The position numbers and the translations under genes were made by a program. A stretch of 64,000 bases of DNA from Akkermansiaceae bacterium (GTDB taxonomy: Bacteria > Verrucomicrobiota > Verrucomicrobiia > Verrucomicrobiales > DEV007), in contig JACKQE010000003.1 of the NCBI GenBank assembly GCA_024233005.1, forward strand, positions 62,001 to 126,000, written 5' to 3'. Shown here piece by piece: positions 1 to 8,333 of the stretch. The notes beneath the pieces were generated by a model. The model saw nothing but the letters and a program-made list of their open reading frames with translations, had not been told where the DNA came from and did no database searches. Within the stretch, counting starts at the first letter, position 1. Each line of letters begins with the position of its first letter.

Positions 1-105
1 ATTCTGGAACCCGGCGTTTTTGGGCTCTGCGCGGAAGTCTGCCGGCTCCTCAATCGACGGGCCGAAAATAACGGCCATATCCAGTACGACATCTGAGTTC
101 GGCAT
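1..105 (-). CDS. partial hypothetical protein, N-terminus only
   Basis: An open reading frame enters the window from the left on the minus strand and stays open to base 1. The visible 35 residues begin MPNSDVVLDMAVIFGPSIEE. The start at 105 was chosen because AGGA lies five bases upstream; an in-frame ATG at 123 would add six residues. The protein continues beyond the window, so no domain can be named. It diverges from the small membrane protein gene at 253. Codon use looks like that of its neighbours, but the stretch is short and the call is tentative. Confidence 0.4.
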   Translation of the reverse strand, partial: MPNSDVVLDMAVIFGPSIEEPADFRAEPKNAGFQN

Positions 106-252
106 CGGAATCCTGCTTGCCATGGCGGCAACCCCATCGCACGGTGGGAGGTGCGCTTTTTGTTCCCATCACAGGACTGGACCGGACGTCCTCTTGGGCT
201 TTCCGAAATCCTCCTGCCGGGTTCCTCGGAAATCAACCCCTTGAACGACGCC

Positions 253-516
253 ATGGATGCGTATGCGATTGCCATGTTGTTGGTCATCGCCTTCATCTCC
301 CTCAGTGTCGCCGCCCTGGGGGGATACCTTTATTGGCGGGCGCATCACCCCTTGCCTGAACCGGAATCTCTGGACCGTTTTTTTGAAGAACACGGCGGCA
401 GTCCTGCTCTCGACGACGGGCTCCCATCCGAGTCCACGAAGCGTGAATCTCCAGCCGGTCCGGAATCCTGGGAACGCCCCGCGGACTGGTGGAGGAATCC
501 GGATGGAGACCTCTGA
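253..516 (+). CDS. small single-pass membrane protein
   Basis: This 87-residue protein has one hydrophobic segment near the N-terminus (about residues 5-27, ending in GGYLYWRAH). A polar, Pro/Glu/Ser-rich tail of about 60 residues follows. The layout suggests an inner-membrane anchor with a disordered tail, but the side that the tail faces cannot be told. I do not recognise the family. The ATG at 253 was preferred over an upstream start at 151 because the earlier part reads like non-coding sequence and the membrane segment then sits at the N-terminus. It converges with the DUF4190 gene, whose stop lies 19 bases away. Confidence 0.55.
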   Translation: MDAYAIAMLLVIAFISLSVAALGGYLYWRAHHPLPEPESLDRFFEEHGGSPALDDGLPSESTKRESPAGPESWERPADWWRNPDGDL

Positions 517-535
517 GCGGAGGCCGTCCCTCCCT

Positions 536-1192
536 TCATTCCGGCCCCTGGCCATGGTTCGGGTTCAGCACCATGTCGGTGTTTCCATCGGCCCGGACCA
601 CGATGACCTGTGACACTGACGCTGGAGCCACTTCCTCAATGACCACCACCTGCCCGGAACGGGCCGGCAGGACCGGACGTTCATGAGTGCGGAGCTGAAA
701 CTCCGAAGAAGGAGTGATCCAAGGGATGGCGGCGCCTCTTTGGAGATGCCTCAATTCAATCATGTTGAGGTATTTCCCCTCCAAATCGGTCCACTCTCGC
801 GGATAGGCGTCCCCGTGGTCGCGGGCGTAGGCTTCACAGGCGAGATACAGTTTCGCGGCGGCATCGCACTTTTTCTGGATGCGCAACGCATCAACTTTTT
901 CTGTCACTGCGGGCAGTCCAAAGTAAAGCCCCGCCGCCAGAGGTGGGGTCAGCACGATGGTGAAGTAGCCACAAAGAAGCCCCAGAAGTGCCGCCGGCCG
1001 CCCCCGAAGCCGGCCTTTGGAATGCGCGATGCGCGTCAGGGCGATATGACCACAGAACACTCCGATCAGGGCGAGGACGAAGCCCACCGCAATAAGAAGC
1101 GTTGGCAGGGCGAGAATTCCCAAAATCAGGCTGGCCACCGCCAGCGCGGAAAAGTGGGCGACCGGCCTTTGTCGGGGGGAATGGGCTTTCAT
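536..1192 (-). CDS. DUF4190 membrane protein with exported C-terminal part
   Basis: This 218-residue protein starts with a DUF4190-like region. It has two long hydrophobic segments (about 16-52 and 68-93) joined by a loop with GHIALTRI and the basic stretch RLRGR, followed by LGLLCGYF. After the second segment, residues from about 105 onward contain KLYLACEAYARDHGDAYP. That pattern resembles the periplasmic part of pilin-like proteins common in PVC bacteria. The rest is a beta-rich tail. The role is unknown; DUF4190 proteins are uncharacterised membrane proteins. It lies 31 bases downstream of rex on the same strand, so the two may be co-transcribed. Confidence 0.75.
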   Translation of the reverse strand: MKAHSPRQRPVAHFSALAVASLILGILALPTLLIAVGFVLALIGVFCGHIALTRIAHSKGRLRGRPAALLGLLCGYFTIVLTPPLAAGLYFGLPAVTEKVDALRIQKKCDAAAKLYLACEAYARDHGDAYPREWTDLEGKYLNMIELRHLQRGAAIPWITPSSEFQLRTHERPVLPARSGQVVVIEEVAPASVSQVIVVRADGNTDMVLNPNHGQGPE

Positions 1193-1223
1193 CCCGGTAG
1201 GGTCTCGGATCTCCGCCGCCGGA

Positions 1224-1844
1224 TCACCGGATGAAATAACTCAGATTCTCCAGCTCGATGGCGAGGTCCACCTGATTCACGAAAACGGAATCGGGAACTT
1301 CCAGCACAGTTGGGGAGAAATTAAGGATCGCCTGGATGCCCACTTCAACCAACACATTGGCCACGGACTGGGCCACCTGTGAAGGCACCGACAGAATCGC
1401 CATTTTGACGCCATGGCGAGCCACGATCTCTCCGAGCCGTTGCATGGCGAAAATGGGAAGCTTGGTCTCACGCAGGCGCACCTTGTCCGGGAATGCGTCG
1501 AAAGCCGCGATGATTTCAAAGCCCTCTTTCCCAAATCCGCTGTAACCGAGGAGAGCTGAACCGAGATTTCCCACCCCGATCAGAATCACCGGCTGGAGTC
1601 TCGCGGTGCCAAGCACCTCGGTGATGGCATCGGACAAGGTCCCGACATCATACCCCAAGCCACGGGTGCCGAATTGTCCCACGTAGCCCAAATCTTTCCG
1701 CAACTGGGTGCTCTTCACGCCGGCCGCCTTGGCGAGCGCTTCAGACGAAACCGTGCGTCCCCCGGTGGTCCGGAGGTGGTTCAGACAGCGTTGGTAAAGG
1801 GACAGGCGATAGACTGCTTTGCGGGGGATATCAACTTTCGTCAC
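1224..1844 (-). CDS. rex: redox-sensing transcriptional repressor Rex
   Basis: Rex senses the NADH/NAD+ ratio and represses respiration and fermentation genes when NADH is low. The 206-residue protein has the N-terminal winged-helix region (residues 4-60, with SSEALAKAAGVKSTQLRKDL and YVGQFGTRGLGY). A Rossmann fold follows, with GVGNLG at about 90-95 and a C-terminal dimerisation helix. The length is typical. The GTG at 1844 was chosen because the protein then begins VTKVDIPRKAVYRL like family members. A TTG nine codons upstream would extend it through a palindrome that looks like an operator. DUF4190 follows in the same direction. Confidence 0.93.
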   Translation of the reverse strand: MTKVDIPRKAVYRLSLYQRCLNHLRTTGGRTVSSEALAKAAGVKSTQLRKDLGYVGQFGTRGLGYDVGTLSDAITEVLGTARLQPVILIGVGNLGSALLGYSGFGKEGFEIIAAFDAFPDKVRLRETKLPIFAMQRLGEIVARHGVKMAILSVPSQVAQSVANVLVEVGIQAILNFSPTVLEVPDSVFVNQVDLAIELENLSYFIR

Positions 1845-1860
1845 TTGTGAAATTTCGCAA
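1845..1860. promoter_or_regulatory. candidate Rex operator (autoregulation)
   Basis: The sequence TTGTGAAATTTCGCAA is palindromic except for one position in each arm. It abuts the GTG start of rex. It closely resembles the Rex half-sites TTGTGAA and TTCACAA. The spacer is two bases rather than the usual four, so the site is 16 bp instead of 18. Autoregulation by Rex is common. Binding here is an inference from the motif and position. Confidence 0.4.
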
Positions 1861-2075
1861 AGAATGCGCAAAAGTCAATCGAAGGAGAGGGCAAGCGTGC
1901 GGTCGTTCCAGATCGCGACCGGTCTATAAGCGAGGGGGGAGACCGTTTTTGCAGAACCATTTTCCCATGTGGCGGCCTCTGTGTTCGCCAATTTTTTGGG
2001 AGTGACGCTTTCTGCTTTCTCCCCGGGATTTCCTCCCTATCTTGCGGGTCCCGAATTCCGGCCTTTGTCCCATCC

Positions 2076-2720
2076 ATGCCCGACTGGATCCACCCCCTCC
2101 TCGCCTATTTGATTGGCGCCACTCCGTTTGGTTTTCTTGCCGCCAAACTGAAGGGCATCGACATCCGTCAACATGGGTCGGGGAACATCGGTGCGACCAA
2201 TGTGCTGCGCGTGCTGGGAAAGCCAATCGGCATTACAGTGCTGGTCTTGGACGCGTTGAAAGGCCTGGTGCCCGTTTGGATCGCCCAGCGCCTGGTGGCA
2301 ACGGGCGATTTGATCCCCATCCTCACCGCTGTGGCCGCCATTTTGGGGCACAACTACACCTTTTGGCTGAAATTCAAAGGCGGCAAAGGTATCGCCACCT
2401 CGGCCGGTGCCATGGCGCCATTACTCCCGGTCCCGCTTCTCGTGGCACTCGTTCTTTGGGCCATTCTCTTTCGGACCACCCGGTATGTCTCCGTGGCCTC
2501 CATCACGGCCGCTCTCTCCCTGCCCTTCACCGAGGCCATCCGCGGCTATTGGTCGGGAACCTGGAGCTGGGGCTTTTTCCTTCTGGCGCTCTTTCTTGGC
2601 ATCCTCGCCACTTGGCGGCACCGCGGAAACCTCACCCGGTTGCGCGCCGGCACCGAGCCGAAGTTCGTGCCAAAATCCCGGCGTCCACCAGCCATGACAC
2701 CACCCGGAAACGACGACTAA
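2076..2720 (+). CDS. plsY: glycerol-3-phosphate acyltransferase PlsY
   Basis: PlsY transfers the acyl group from acyl-phosphate to glycerol-3-phosphate, making lysophosphatidate at the inner membrane. The 214-residue protein has several hydrophobic segments and the family signatures: GSGNIGATNVLR at about 34-45, the lysine-rich GGKGIAT near 107, and GHNYTFWLKFKGGKG before it. The C-terminus is a basic, hydrophilic tail. Length is typical of the family. gpsA follows 56 bases downstream and makes the glycerol-3-phosphate used by PlsY, so the pair is a coherent phospholipid unit. Confidence 0.95.
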   Translation: MPDWIHPLLAYLIGATPFGFLAAKLKGIDIRQHGSGNIGATNVLRVLGKPIGITVLVLDALKGLVPVWIAQRLVATGDLIPILTAVAAILGHNYTFWLKFKGGKGIATSAGAMAPLLPVPLLVALVLWAILFRTTRYVSVASITAALSLPFTEAIRGYWSGTWSWGFFLLALFLGILATWRHRGNLTRLRAGTEPKFVPKSRRPPAMTPPGNDD

Positions 2721-2776
2721 CGGCCTACCGATCGGACAACCCTTGCAGTAGCCAGCCCCCCCTGCGGCAACGAATC

Positions 2777-3823
2777 ATGACGCTCCCCCACTCTTTGCAA
2801 GCATTGCCCGATATCCACCGGGTCGGCATCGTCGGTGCCGGCAGCTGGGGCACGGCTCTCGCCATCCCGCTCGCCGACCAAGGATTTTCCGTGCAACTGT
2901 TTGCCCAGCGGCCAGAAATCGTCGCCAACATCAGCGACCACCATCGCAATGAGCGTTACCTGCCGGGCCGTGACCTGTCGCCCCGGATTGAGGCGACCCT
3001 GGATTTCGATCAAATTGCGTCCTGCGATCTGGTGCTGCTGGTGGTCCCATCGGGCGCCACCCGGAGTGTCGCCGAACGGCTGCGGTCCGCCGGTTTGCGG
3101 TCTGATGCCATCCTGCTCTCCTGTAGCAAGGGCATCGAGCTCGACACCGGATTGCGCATGCATGAAGTGCTGCAGGAAGTTTTTCCCACTCACCCCGTAG
3201 CGGTCCTCTCTGGTCCGAGTCATGCCGAAGAGGTGGCGGCGCGATTGCCCACGGCCGCGGTGGTCGGAGCCCATGACAAGGAACTGGCCCGCTGCATTCA
3301 GTCTGTTTTCACGCTGCCCTGGTTCCGCTGCTATACCAGCAGCGACGTCGGAGGCATCGAGACCGGTGGCGCCGTAAAAAATGTCTTCGCCATCGCGGCC
3401 GGAATCATCGACGGCCTCGGCTTGGGCGACAATGCCAAAGCGGCCATGGTGACCCGGGGTCTGGTGGAGATGACCCGGCTCGGGGTGGCCCTCGGCGGCA
3501 AACCGGAGACCTTCCGAGGTCTGAGCGGAACCGGAGATTTGATCGTGACCTGCTACAGCGAGCACAGCCGGAACCACCGGGTGGGCCGATTTCTCGGGCA
3601 GGGCATGGGGGTCGCCGAGGCGGTGGCTTCTCTGGGACAGGTCGCCGAGGGAGTTCCCAATTCGCTCAGCATCTATCGTCTGGCGCGTAAATTGGGAACC
3701 CGGACACCGATCATCGATCAAGTTTATGAAGTGATCCATCTGGGAAAATCTGCCCGACAGTCGCTGGTCGATCTGCTGAGCCGCGATCCCCGTCCCGAGT
3801 CCGACGAGGAGGATTCCGATTGA
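2777..3823 (+). CDS. gpsA: NAD(P)-dependent glycerol-3-phosphate dehydrogenase GpsA
   Basis: GpsA reduces dihydroxyacetone phosphate to sn-glycerol-3-phosphate for phospholipid synthesis. The 348-residue protein has the nucleotide-binding motif GAGSWGTALA at about 20-29, the substrate-site stretch LSGPSHAEEVA, the catalytic lysine region GAVKNVFAIAAG, and the C-terminal RGLSGTGDLIVTCYSEHSRN. The ATG at 2777 places the Rossmann fold at the expected position; the open frame extends upstream across plsY in another frame, but that part is not gene-like. TerC begins five bases after the stop. Confidence 0.95.
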   Translation: MTLPHSLQALPDIHRVGIVGAGSWGTALAIPLADQGFSVQLFAQRPEIVANISDHHRNERYLPGRDLSPRIEATLDFDQIASCDLVLLVVPSGATRSVAERLRSAGLRSDAILLSCSKGIELDTGLRMHEVLQEVFPTHPVAVLSGPSHAEEVAARLPTAAVVGAHDKELARCIQSVFTLPWFRCYTSSDVGGIETGGAVKNVFAIAAGIIDGLGLGDNAKAAMVTRGLVEMTRLGVALGGKPETFRGLSGTGDLIVTCYSEHSRNHRVGRFLGQGMGVAEAVASLGQVAEGVPNSLSIYRLARKLGTRTPIIDQVYEVIHLGKSARQSLVDLLSRDPRPESDEEDSD

Positions 3824-3827
3824 TCCC

Positions 3828-4937
3828 ATGATACCCGCTTTTGCCATGATCACTTGGGCTGAAACCATCCAAGCCCTGCCGGTCATTCTCAGCCTTATCC
3901 TCATCGAAGGTCTTCTTTCCGTCGACAATGCGTTGGCGATCGCCGCGATGGCGAACCACCTTCCGGGTCGCCAGAAGTTCCTCGCCCTTCGGCTCGGCAT
4001 CCTCGGCGCTTATGTGTTTCGAGGCATCGCATTGGCCTTCGCGGCTCACATTATCGCCAATCCCTGGCTCAAACTGATCGGAGCGGCCTACCTGGTTTAC
4101 CTGATGTGTCAACACCTGACCCGGCAAGGGGATGGGGAGGACGGCGCAACGGAGACCCAGGAACGCGGATTTTGGGGGACGATTCTGGCCATTGAAATCA
4201 TGGACCTCAGTCTCAGCGTGGACAACGTGGTCGCCGCGGTGGCCTTGAGTCCCAAACTCTGGGTGGTCTGCACGGGAGTTTTCATCGGCATCCTGGCATT
4301 GCGCTTTGTCGCCGGAGCCTGTATCCGATTGTTGGAGAAATTCCCCGTTCTTGAACACACCGCGTTTCTTCTCATTGGTTACGTGGGTTTCATCCTCCTC
4401 GCCGAACTGACCATCCATGATCCTCCGGAGCCCCCGCAAAAGCTTGCCGCGGCAACGGTCCACGCCGGAACCCCTCCGGCCACCGGATGGGAAGTGACCG
4501 GAAATGTGCCCGCCCCGAAAGACTCGCAGGCCTCCGGGCAGGTGCGGGTCGACATTTTTGCCGATGCGGGCTCCGAGGGCCTCTCCTCCACCGGACAGCC
4601 CGCCAGCATCGGCCACACCCATGCGGGACAGGATGGGCACTTCTCGCTCGCCGTGCCTGTCCCCGGAACCTACTGGTCTCAGGCCACACGCTACATTCAC
4701 ATCTCCCCGTTCCAGAAATTCCTCGGCATCTCCCTGATCATCGCATTGTCACTGCTCCACGCTCGTTTTGCCTGGATGCGGGCGGCCACGAAAGTCCTGT
4801 TCACGGTCCTTCGGCCACCGATGAAGCTGGTGTCGGTCCTTGTGGGAACCATCACGCACCTCCTTGTTTGGCCATTCAAGCTCCTCCTCGGAGTGAAGCG
4901 GGACCAACCTCCGGTACCCGGAGGGACGGATGATTGA
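3828..4937 (+). CDS. TerC-family membrane protein with extracytoplasmic insert
   Basis: TerC-family proteins are inner-membrane proteins; several export manganese or load it onto exported proteins. The 369-residue protein has the duplicated core motif SVDNALAIAAM (31-41) and SVDNVVAAVAL (130-140), whose acidic residues lie in membrane helices. After the helix near 180-195 it has an insert of about 95 residues (200-295) that is Pro/Gly-rich. Within it, VRVDIFADAG and GHFSLAVPVPG look like a small beta-sandwich. A last hydrophobic segment (298-312) and a basic tail follow. Such an insert is unusual for TerC. The ATG at 3828 is five bases after gpsA; an ATG at 3846 is also possible. Confidence 0.85.
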   Translation: MIPAFAMITWAETIQALPVILSLILIEGLLSVDNALAIAAMANHLPGRQKFLALRLGILGAYVFRGIALAFAAHIIANPWLKLIGAAYLVYLMCQHLTRQGDGEDGATETQERGFWGTILAIEIMDLSLSVDNVVAAVALSPKLWVVCTGVFIGILALRFVAGACIRLLEKFPVLEHTAFLLIGYVGFILLAELTIHDPPEPPQKLAAATVHAGTPPATGWEVTGNVPAPKDSQASGQVRVDIFADAGSEGLSSTGQPASIGHTHAGQDGHFSLAVPVPGTYWSQATRYIHISPFQKFLGISLIIALSLLHARFAWMRAATKVLFTVLRPPMKLVSVLVGTITHLLVWPFKLLLGVKRDQPPVPGGTDD

Positions 4938-5059
4938 TCGCCATCACCTTTGCTCTCCGCCGATTCCATCCTCTCGAACCAGATCTCTGAACGAAGCCTG
5001 ACCGCTCCCTCCATCCCCCGCTTTACCGCTCTCCAAACCCGGTGTAGTCTCCTGATTCC

Positions 5060-5713
5060 ATGAATTGCCGCCCACTTCTCCTGCTCGCTGCTGCTGCGTT
5101 GTTGTCCAGTTGTGCCACGACAGCCAGACCAGGAGGGTCGTATGACTCGCCGGCTCATCGTCCGACCAATCCGCAGAATGTCTCCGTCAAGGTCAGCCTC
5201 CAAAACAGCATGGTCTACGTCATGGAAGGCAACCGCCCCCTGCTGGTCACGCCCACCTGCATTGGCAAACCCGGCACGCCCACTCCGACGGGGCATTTCA
5301 AGGCCTATAACAAAATCGCCAACAAACGTTCCGGCACCTATGGCTACCACGTCTCCGGCAACAGCATCGTCGCTGGCACCAGCGGCGCCACCCCCCGCGG
5401 AGCCCGTTATGTCGGATACCCCATGGCCTGGTGGGTCGAGTTCGCCCCCGGCTATGGTTTCCACTCCGGATGCGTCTGGCCCCGACCACGCACCCACGGT
5501 TGCCTCCGGCTCCACGCCAATGTCGCGCCGAAATTCTATGCTCTGGTTCCGGCTGGCACGCCGATCCACATCGCGCAAACCCAACCGGAAGACGCCACTC
5601 TGGGGCGGAATGTGCCCCGACCAACCGACTATGCCTTGCCCGATCCGCCGCTGCCGGTCATGATTTCGAATGCCGCCTTCCCCGCTCCCCGGGGACCACT
5701 CTTCGCCGATTGA
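5060..5713 (+). CDS. lipoprotein L,D-transpeptidase (YkuD family)
   Basis: L,D-transpeptidases make 3-3 crosslinks in peptidoglycan or anchor proteins to it. This 217-residue protein has a lipoprotein signal ending in the lipobox LLSSC (Cys18), so it is probably tethered to a membrane facing the periplasm. The YkuD domain runs from about 41 to 175. It shows GKPGTPTPTGHF near 69-80 and the catalytic SHGC-type motif written here as THGCLRLH, with His146, Cys148 and Arg150. The C-terminal 45 residues are Pro-rich. The stop overlaps the ispH start (TGATG), suggesting translational coupling although the functions are unrelated. Confidence 0.9.
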   Translation: MNCRPLLLLAAAALLSSCATTARPGGSYDSPAHRPTNPQNVSVKVSLQNSMVYVMEGNRPLLVTPTCIGKPGTPTPTGHFKAYNKIANKRSGTYGYHVSGNSIVAGTSGATPRGARYVGYPMAWWVEFAPGYGFHSGCVWPRPRTHGCLRLHANVAPKFYALVPAGTPIHIAQTQPEDATLGRNVPRPTDYALPDPPLPVMISNAAFPAPRGPLFAD

Positions 5714-6975
5714 TGGAATCCCCTGTTCCCAAAGCCGCCCCCACCGTGGATCCTGCTGCCGCTTCCTCTCCTGCTTCCCGCAGGGTCAATGTCCGCAAGC
5801 CCGAGGTCATGGACCTCGTGCAACAGGAAGTGGAGCACCACTACCGCAGCTTGGTGGTGGAAAAACTCCGCGCCCGGGGAGGCTCTCTGACGGTGGGGGA
5901 CACGACGCTCCTACTGGCCCAGGAATTTGGTTTCTGCTATGGCGTGGAACGGGCCATCGATCTGGCCTATGCCTCGCGGCGGGTTTTTCCGGAACGCCGG
6001 ATTTTCCTCATTGGCGAGATCATCCACAATCCCGAGGTCAACCGACAACTCGTCACCATGGGCATCCAGAGCTTGCCCTGGCAGGAAATGAACAGCCAGT
6101 ATGACGACCTGACCCCCGAGGATGTGGTCATCGTTCCGGCTTTTGGAGCTCCCGTCACTTTCATGGACAAGGTGGAATCCAAGGGCTGCTCCATCGTGGA
6201 CACGACCTGTGGCGATGTGATGAAAGTCTGGAAGCGGGTCCGGGGCTATGCCCGCGACGGGATCACCTCCATTATCCACGGCAAAGCCGGCCACGAGGAG
6301 ACCCAAGCCACGGCCTCCAGAGCCCTCGGCGAGTCCGGCAATGGCCATTATCTCCTGGTGCTAACATTGGAAGACACCGACTTTGTCTGCAATTACCTCC
6401 GGGACGGTGGCGACCGTAGTGCCTTCTATGCCAAGTTTAGCAAGGCCTGCTCGCCGGGGTTCGATCCCGATCTGCACCTCACAAGGGTGGGTGTGGCCAA
6501 CCAGACCACGATGCTGAAGTCCGAGACCGAAGAAATCCAGCGGAGGATCCGGCAGGCCGTGATTGACCGGGACGGCACGGACGCCCACTTTCAGATGTTT
6601 GACACCATTTGCGGGGCCACCCAGGAGCGGCAGGATGCGCTTTTCGGATTGCTGAAGCAGCAGCTTGATGTCCTGCTCGTCGTCGGAGGCTACAACAGCT
6701 CCAACACGACCCATCTGGTGGAGATCGGGGAACGGTCTCTTCCCACCTATTTCATCCGCAGTGCCGATTGTCTGGTCTCTTTGGACGAGATCGCCCACTA
6801 TGACCTGCACCAGCGCTCGGAGATCACCAGCACGCCACTGGGGCTTCTCGGCGACGGACCCCGCCGCATCGGCATCACCGCCGGGGCTTCCTGCCCGAAC
6901 AATCTCATTGAGGCGGCGGTCTTGAAGGTGTTCGCCCTGAGAGGCATCGATCCGGCCGCGGTCGAGGCCGCCTAG
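5713..6975 (+). CDS. ispH: 4-hydroxy-3-methylbut-2-enyl diphosphate reductase IspH (long form)
   Basis: IspH is the last enzyme of the MEP isoprenoid pathway. It reduces HMBPP to IPP and DMAPP with a [4Fe-4S] cluster. The 420-residue protein keeps the three cluster cysteines in FGFCYGVERA (Cys75), VDTTCGDVMK (Cys166) and GASCPNN (Cys394), and the conserved GEIIHN, EETQAT and NSSNTTHL stretches. It is about 100 residues longer than E. coli IspH, because of an N-terminal extension and internal insertions as in the cyanobacterial/plant-type form. The start overlaps the stop of the L,D-transpeptidase gene. A likely terminator follows. Confidence 0.95.
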   Translation: MESPVPKAAPTVDPAAASSPASRRVNVRKPEVMDLVQQEVEHHYRSLVVEKLRARGGSLTVGDTTLLLAQEFGFCYGVERAIDLAYASRRVFPERRIFLIGEIIHNPEVNRQLVTMGIQSLPWQEMNSQYDDLTPEDVVIVPAFGAPVTFMDKVESKGCSIVDTTCGDVMKVWKRVRGYARDGITSIIHGKAGHEETQATASRALGESGNGHYLLVLTLEDTDFVCNYLRDGGDRSAFYAKFSKACSPGFDPDLHLTRVGVANQTTMLKSETEEIQRRIRQAVIDRDGTDAHFQMFDTICGATQERQDALFGLLKQQLDVLLVVGGYNSSNTTHLVEIGERSLPTYFIRSADCLVSLDEIAHYDLHQRSEITSTPLGLLGDGPRRIGITAGASCPNNLIEAAVLKVFALRGIDPAAVEAA

Positions 6976-6976
6976 A

Positions 6977-7029
6977 CCTGGCGACCAAGACGCCCCCTTC
7001 CGGCGGGAACTGCCAGGGCATTTTTTTTT
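6977..7029 (+). terminator. probable Rho-independent terminator after ispH
   Basis: CCTGGC at 6977-6982 pairs with GCCAGG at 7012-7017, with an inner CGCC/GGCG stem (6991-6994 with 7002-7005). Nine consecutive T residues follow at 7021-7029. An alternative hairpin, GGCATTT (7017-7023) with AAATGCC (7031-7037), uses the same T-run as its loop. The outer stem is short, so strength is uncertain. Confidence 0.5.
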
Positions 7030-7105
7030 GAAATGCCGTCTCCGGATCGTCGTCTCAAAACCTGCGGCGCACCGCCGATCACTCCGAAAGCACCTCCCAT
7101 TCTTC

Positions 7106-8314
7106 ATGACCACGGATTCTCCCTCCATAGCAGCGCTCGATCCAGAGATCCTGAGCGACCCCTCCCAGCGTGAGTTCGCTCCATTCAGTCTTAGCCGGTT
7201 GCTGGAGACGGTGTTTGAACCCGTCAGAGGGTGCCGGGTCTGTGTGCTGACCGATTTTGCTGATCCGGCCGCCATGATGACGGACTGGGCTTTTCTCAAG
7301 GCTCCGGGACATCCCGTTCAGAAAAATGCCCACCGCCACTTCTATGAGGCTCTGCACAACGGAGTGCTCGACGAACTCGGCATGACCGGAGGCGAGTATT
7401 ATGCCTACCGCCAAACAGGCGGGTCCAATCTGGATCTGAGCGACGCTTGCTGGGATGCCGCGGGCAACGTGCTCAGTTTGGACCGCGACATATATCCAAA
7501 CTATGACCTCATCTTGTGCATATCGACCTACTCCGCGACGGCACCACTGACCGCCAAGGCGAAGCAGTTTGGCTTCCGGGGAGCAACGCTTCACGGGGTC
7601 AATGACATCATTCTCCGTTCGGGTCTGTCGGTCGATTACAACCAGGTTTCTGCGGAAGCAGAAGCCCTCCGCCTCGCCGTAACCCACGCTGACGAGATCG
7701 AAATCGACTTCGCATTGGAGGACAACCGGGTGGTCACCATCCACCTCGACCTCGGTGGTCAGGAAGCCCAAAAATCCCACGGTCTTTGCCGCGGGGAACA
7801 ACCCGATGTCGCCAACCTGCCCGCGGGAGAAGTCTATTTCGTTCCAGTCAATGCCCACGGCGAATTCCCCATGCGCTATGAAGACGGGACGATGGGCTTG
7901 CTGAAAGTCCGTGACCGCAGCATCATCCATTCTACCCTGATCTCGGGGAATCCAAACACCATCGCCGCCCACAACGCCCGTCTCGCCGACGATCCCATGA
8001 CCGGAACCTTGGGCGAATTGGGCTTCGGAACCCAGGTGCTGCCCGTTTCCGGAGCCGACATCCAGGACGAGAAAATTCTCGGCACCTGCCATCTCGCCAC
8101 AGGACGGGATGATCATCTCGGGGGTGACATTGCGCCCGACATGTTTAAGCGCCACGAAAACTCCACTCACGATGACATCCTTTTTGCTCCTCACAAAACT
8201 CCGGGCATTGAGTTGCGCCAAGTACGGATGAAGCGTGGCAACCAGCGGGAAATCCTGATCGAGCGCTTTCTCCCGGCCGACTATCTGCTCAACGCGTTGC
8301 GGGCGATCGCCTAA
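7106..8314 (+). CDS. M29-like aminopeptidase
   Basis: The 402-residue protein resembles the M29 (aminopeptidase T) metallopeptidases, best seen in its second half. There, NLPAGEVYFVPVNAHGE is followed by a short beta segment, then LGELGFGTQ, DEKILGTCHLATGRDD and a final HDDILF. These match the order of conserved blocks that carry metal ligands in that family. The N-terminal half is less alike, so substrate and activity are not certain. No signal peptide is visible, so it is probably cytoplasmic. The ATG at 7106 was chosen over an upstream start at 7028 because the latter lies inside the ispH terminator. A peroxiredoxin gene follows after 19 bases. Confidence 0.65.
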   Translation: MTTDSPSIAALDPEILSDPSQREFAPFSLSRLLETVFEPVRGCRVCVLTDFADPAAMMTDWAFLKAPGHPVQKNAHRHFYEALHNGVLDELGMTGGEYYAYRQTGGSNLDLSDACWDAAGNVLSLDRDIYPNYDLILCISTYSATAPLTAKAKQFGFRGATLHGVNDIILRSGLSVDYNQVSAEAEALRLAVTHADEIEIDFALEDNRVVTIHLDLGGQEAQKSHGLCRGEQPDVANLPAGEVYFVPVNAHGEFPMRYEDGTMGLLKVRDRSIIHSTLISGNPNTIAAHNARLADDPMTGTLGELGFGTQVLPVSGADIQDEKILGTCHLATGRDDHLGGDIAPDMFKRHENSTHDDILFAPHKTPGIELRQVRMKRGNQREILIERFLPADYLLNALRAIA

Positions 8315-8333
8315 AGCGCCGCACTGCCGTCCC

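Noticed and set aside
2042..2776. Upstream extension of the gpsA frame across plsY
   Set aside because: The same bases encode PlsY in another frame, and the GpsA Rossmann motif fits a start at 2777.
2717..4000. 427-codon minus-strand frame opposite gpsA and terC
   Set aside because: Shadow frame; both plus-strand genes are well supported.
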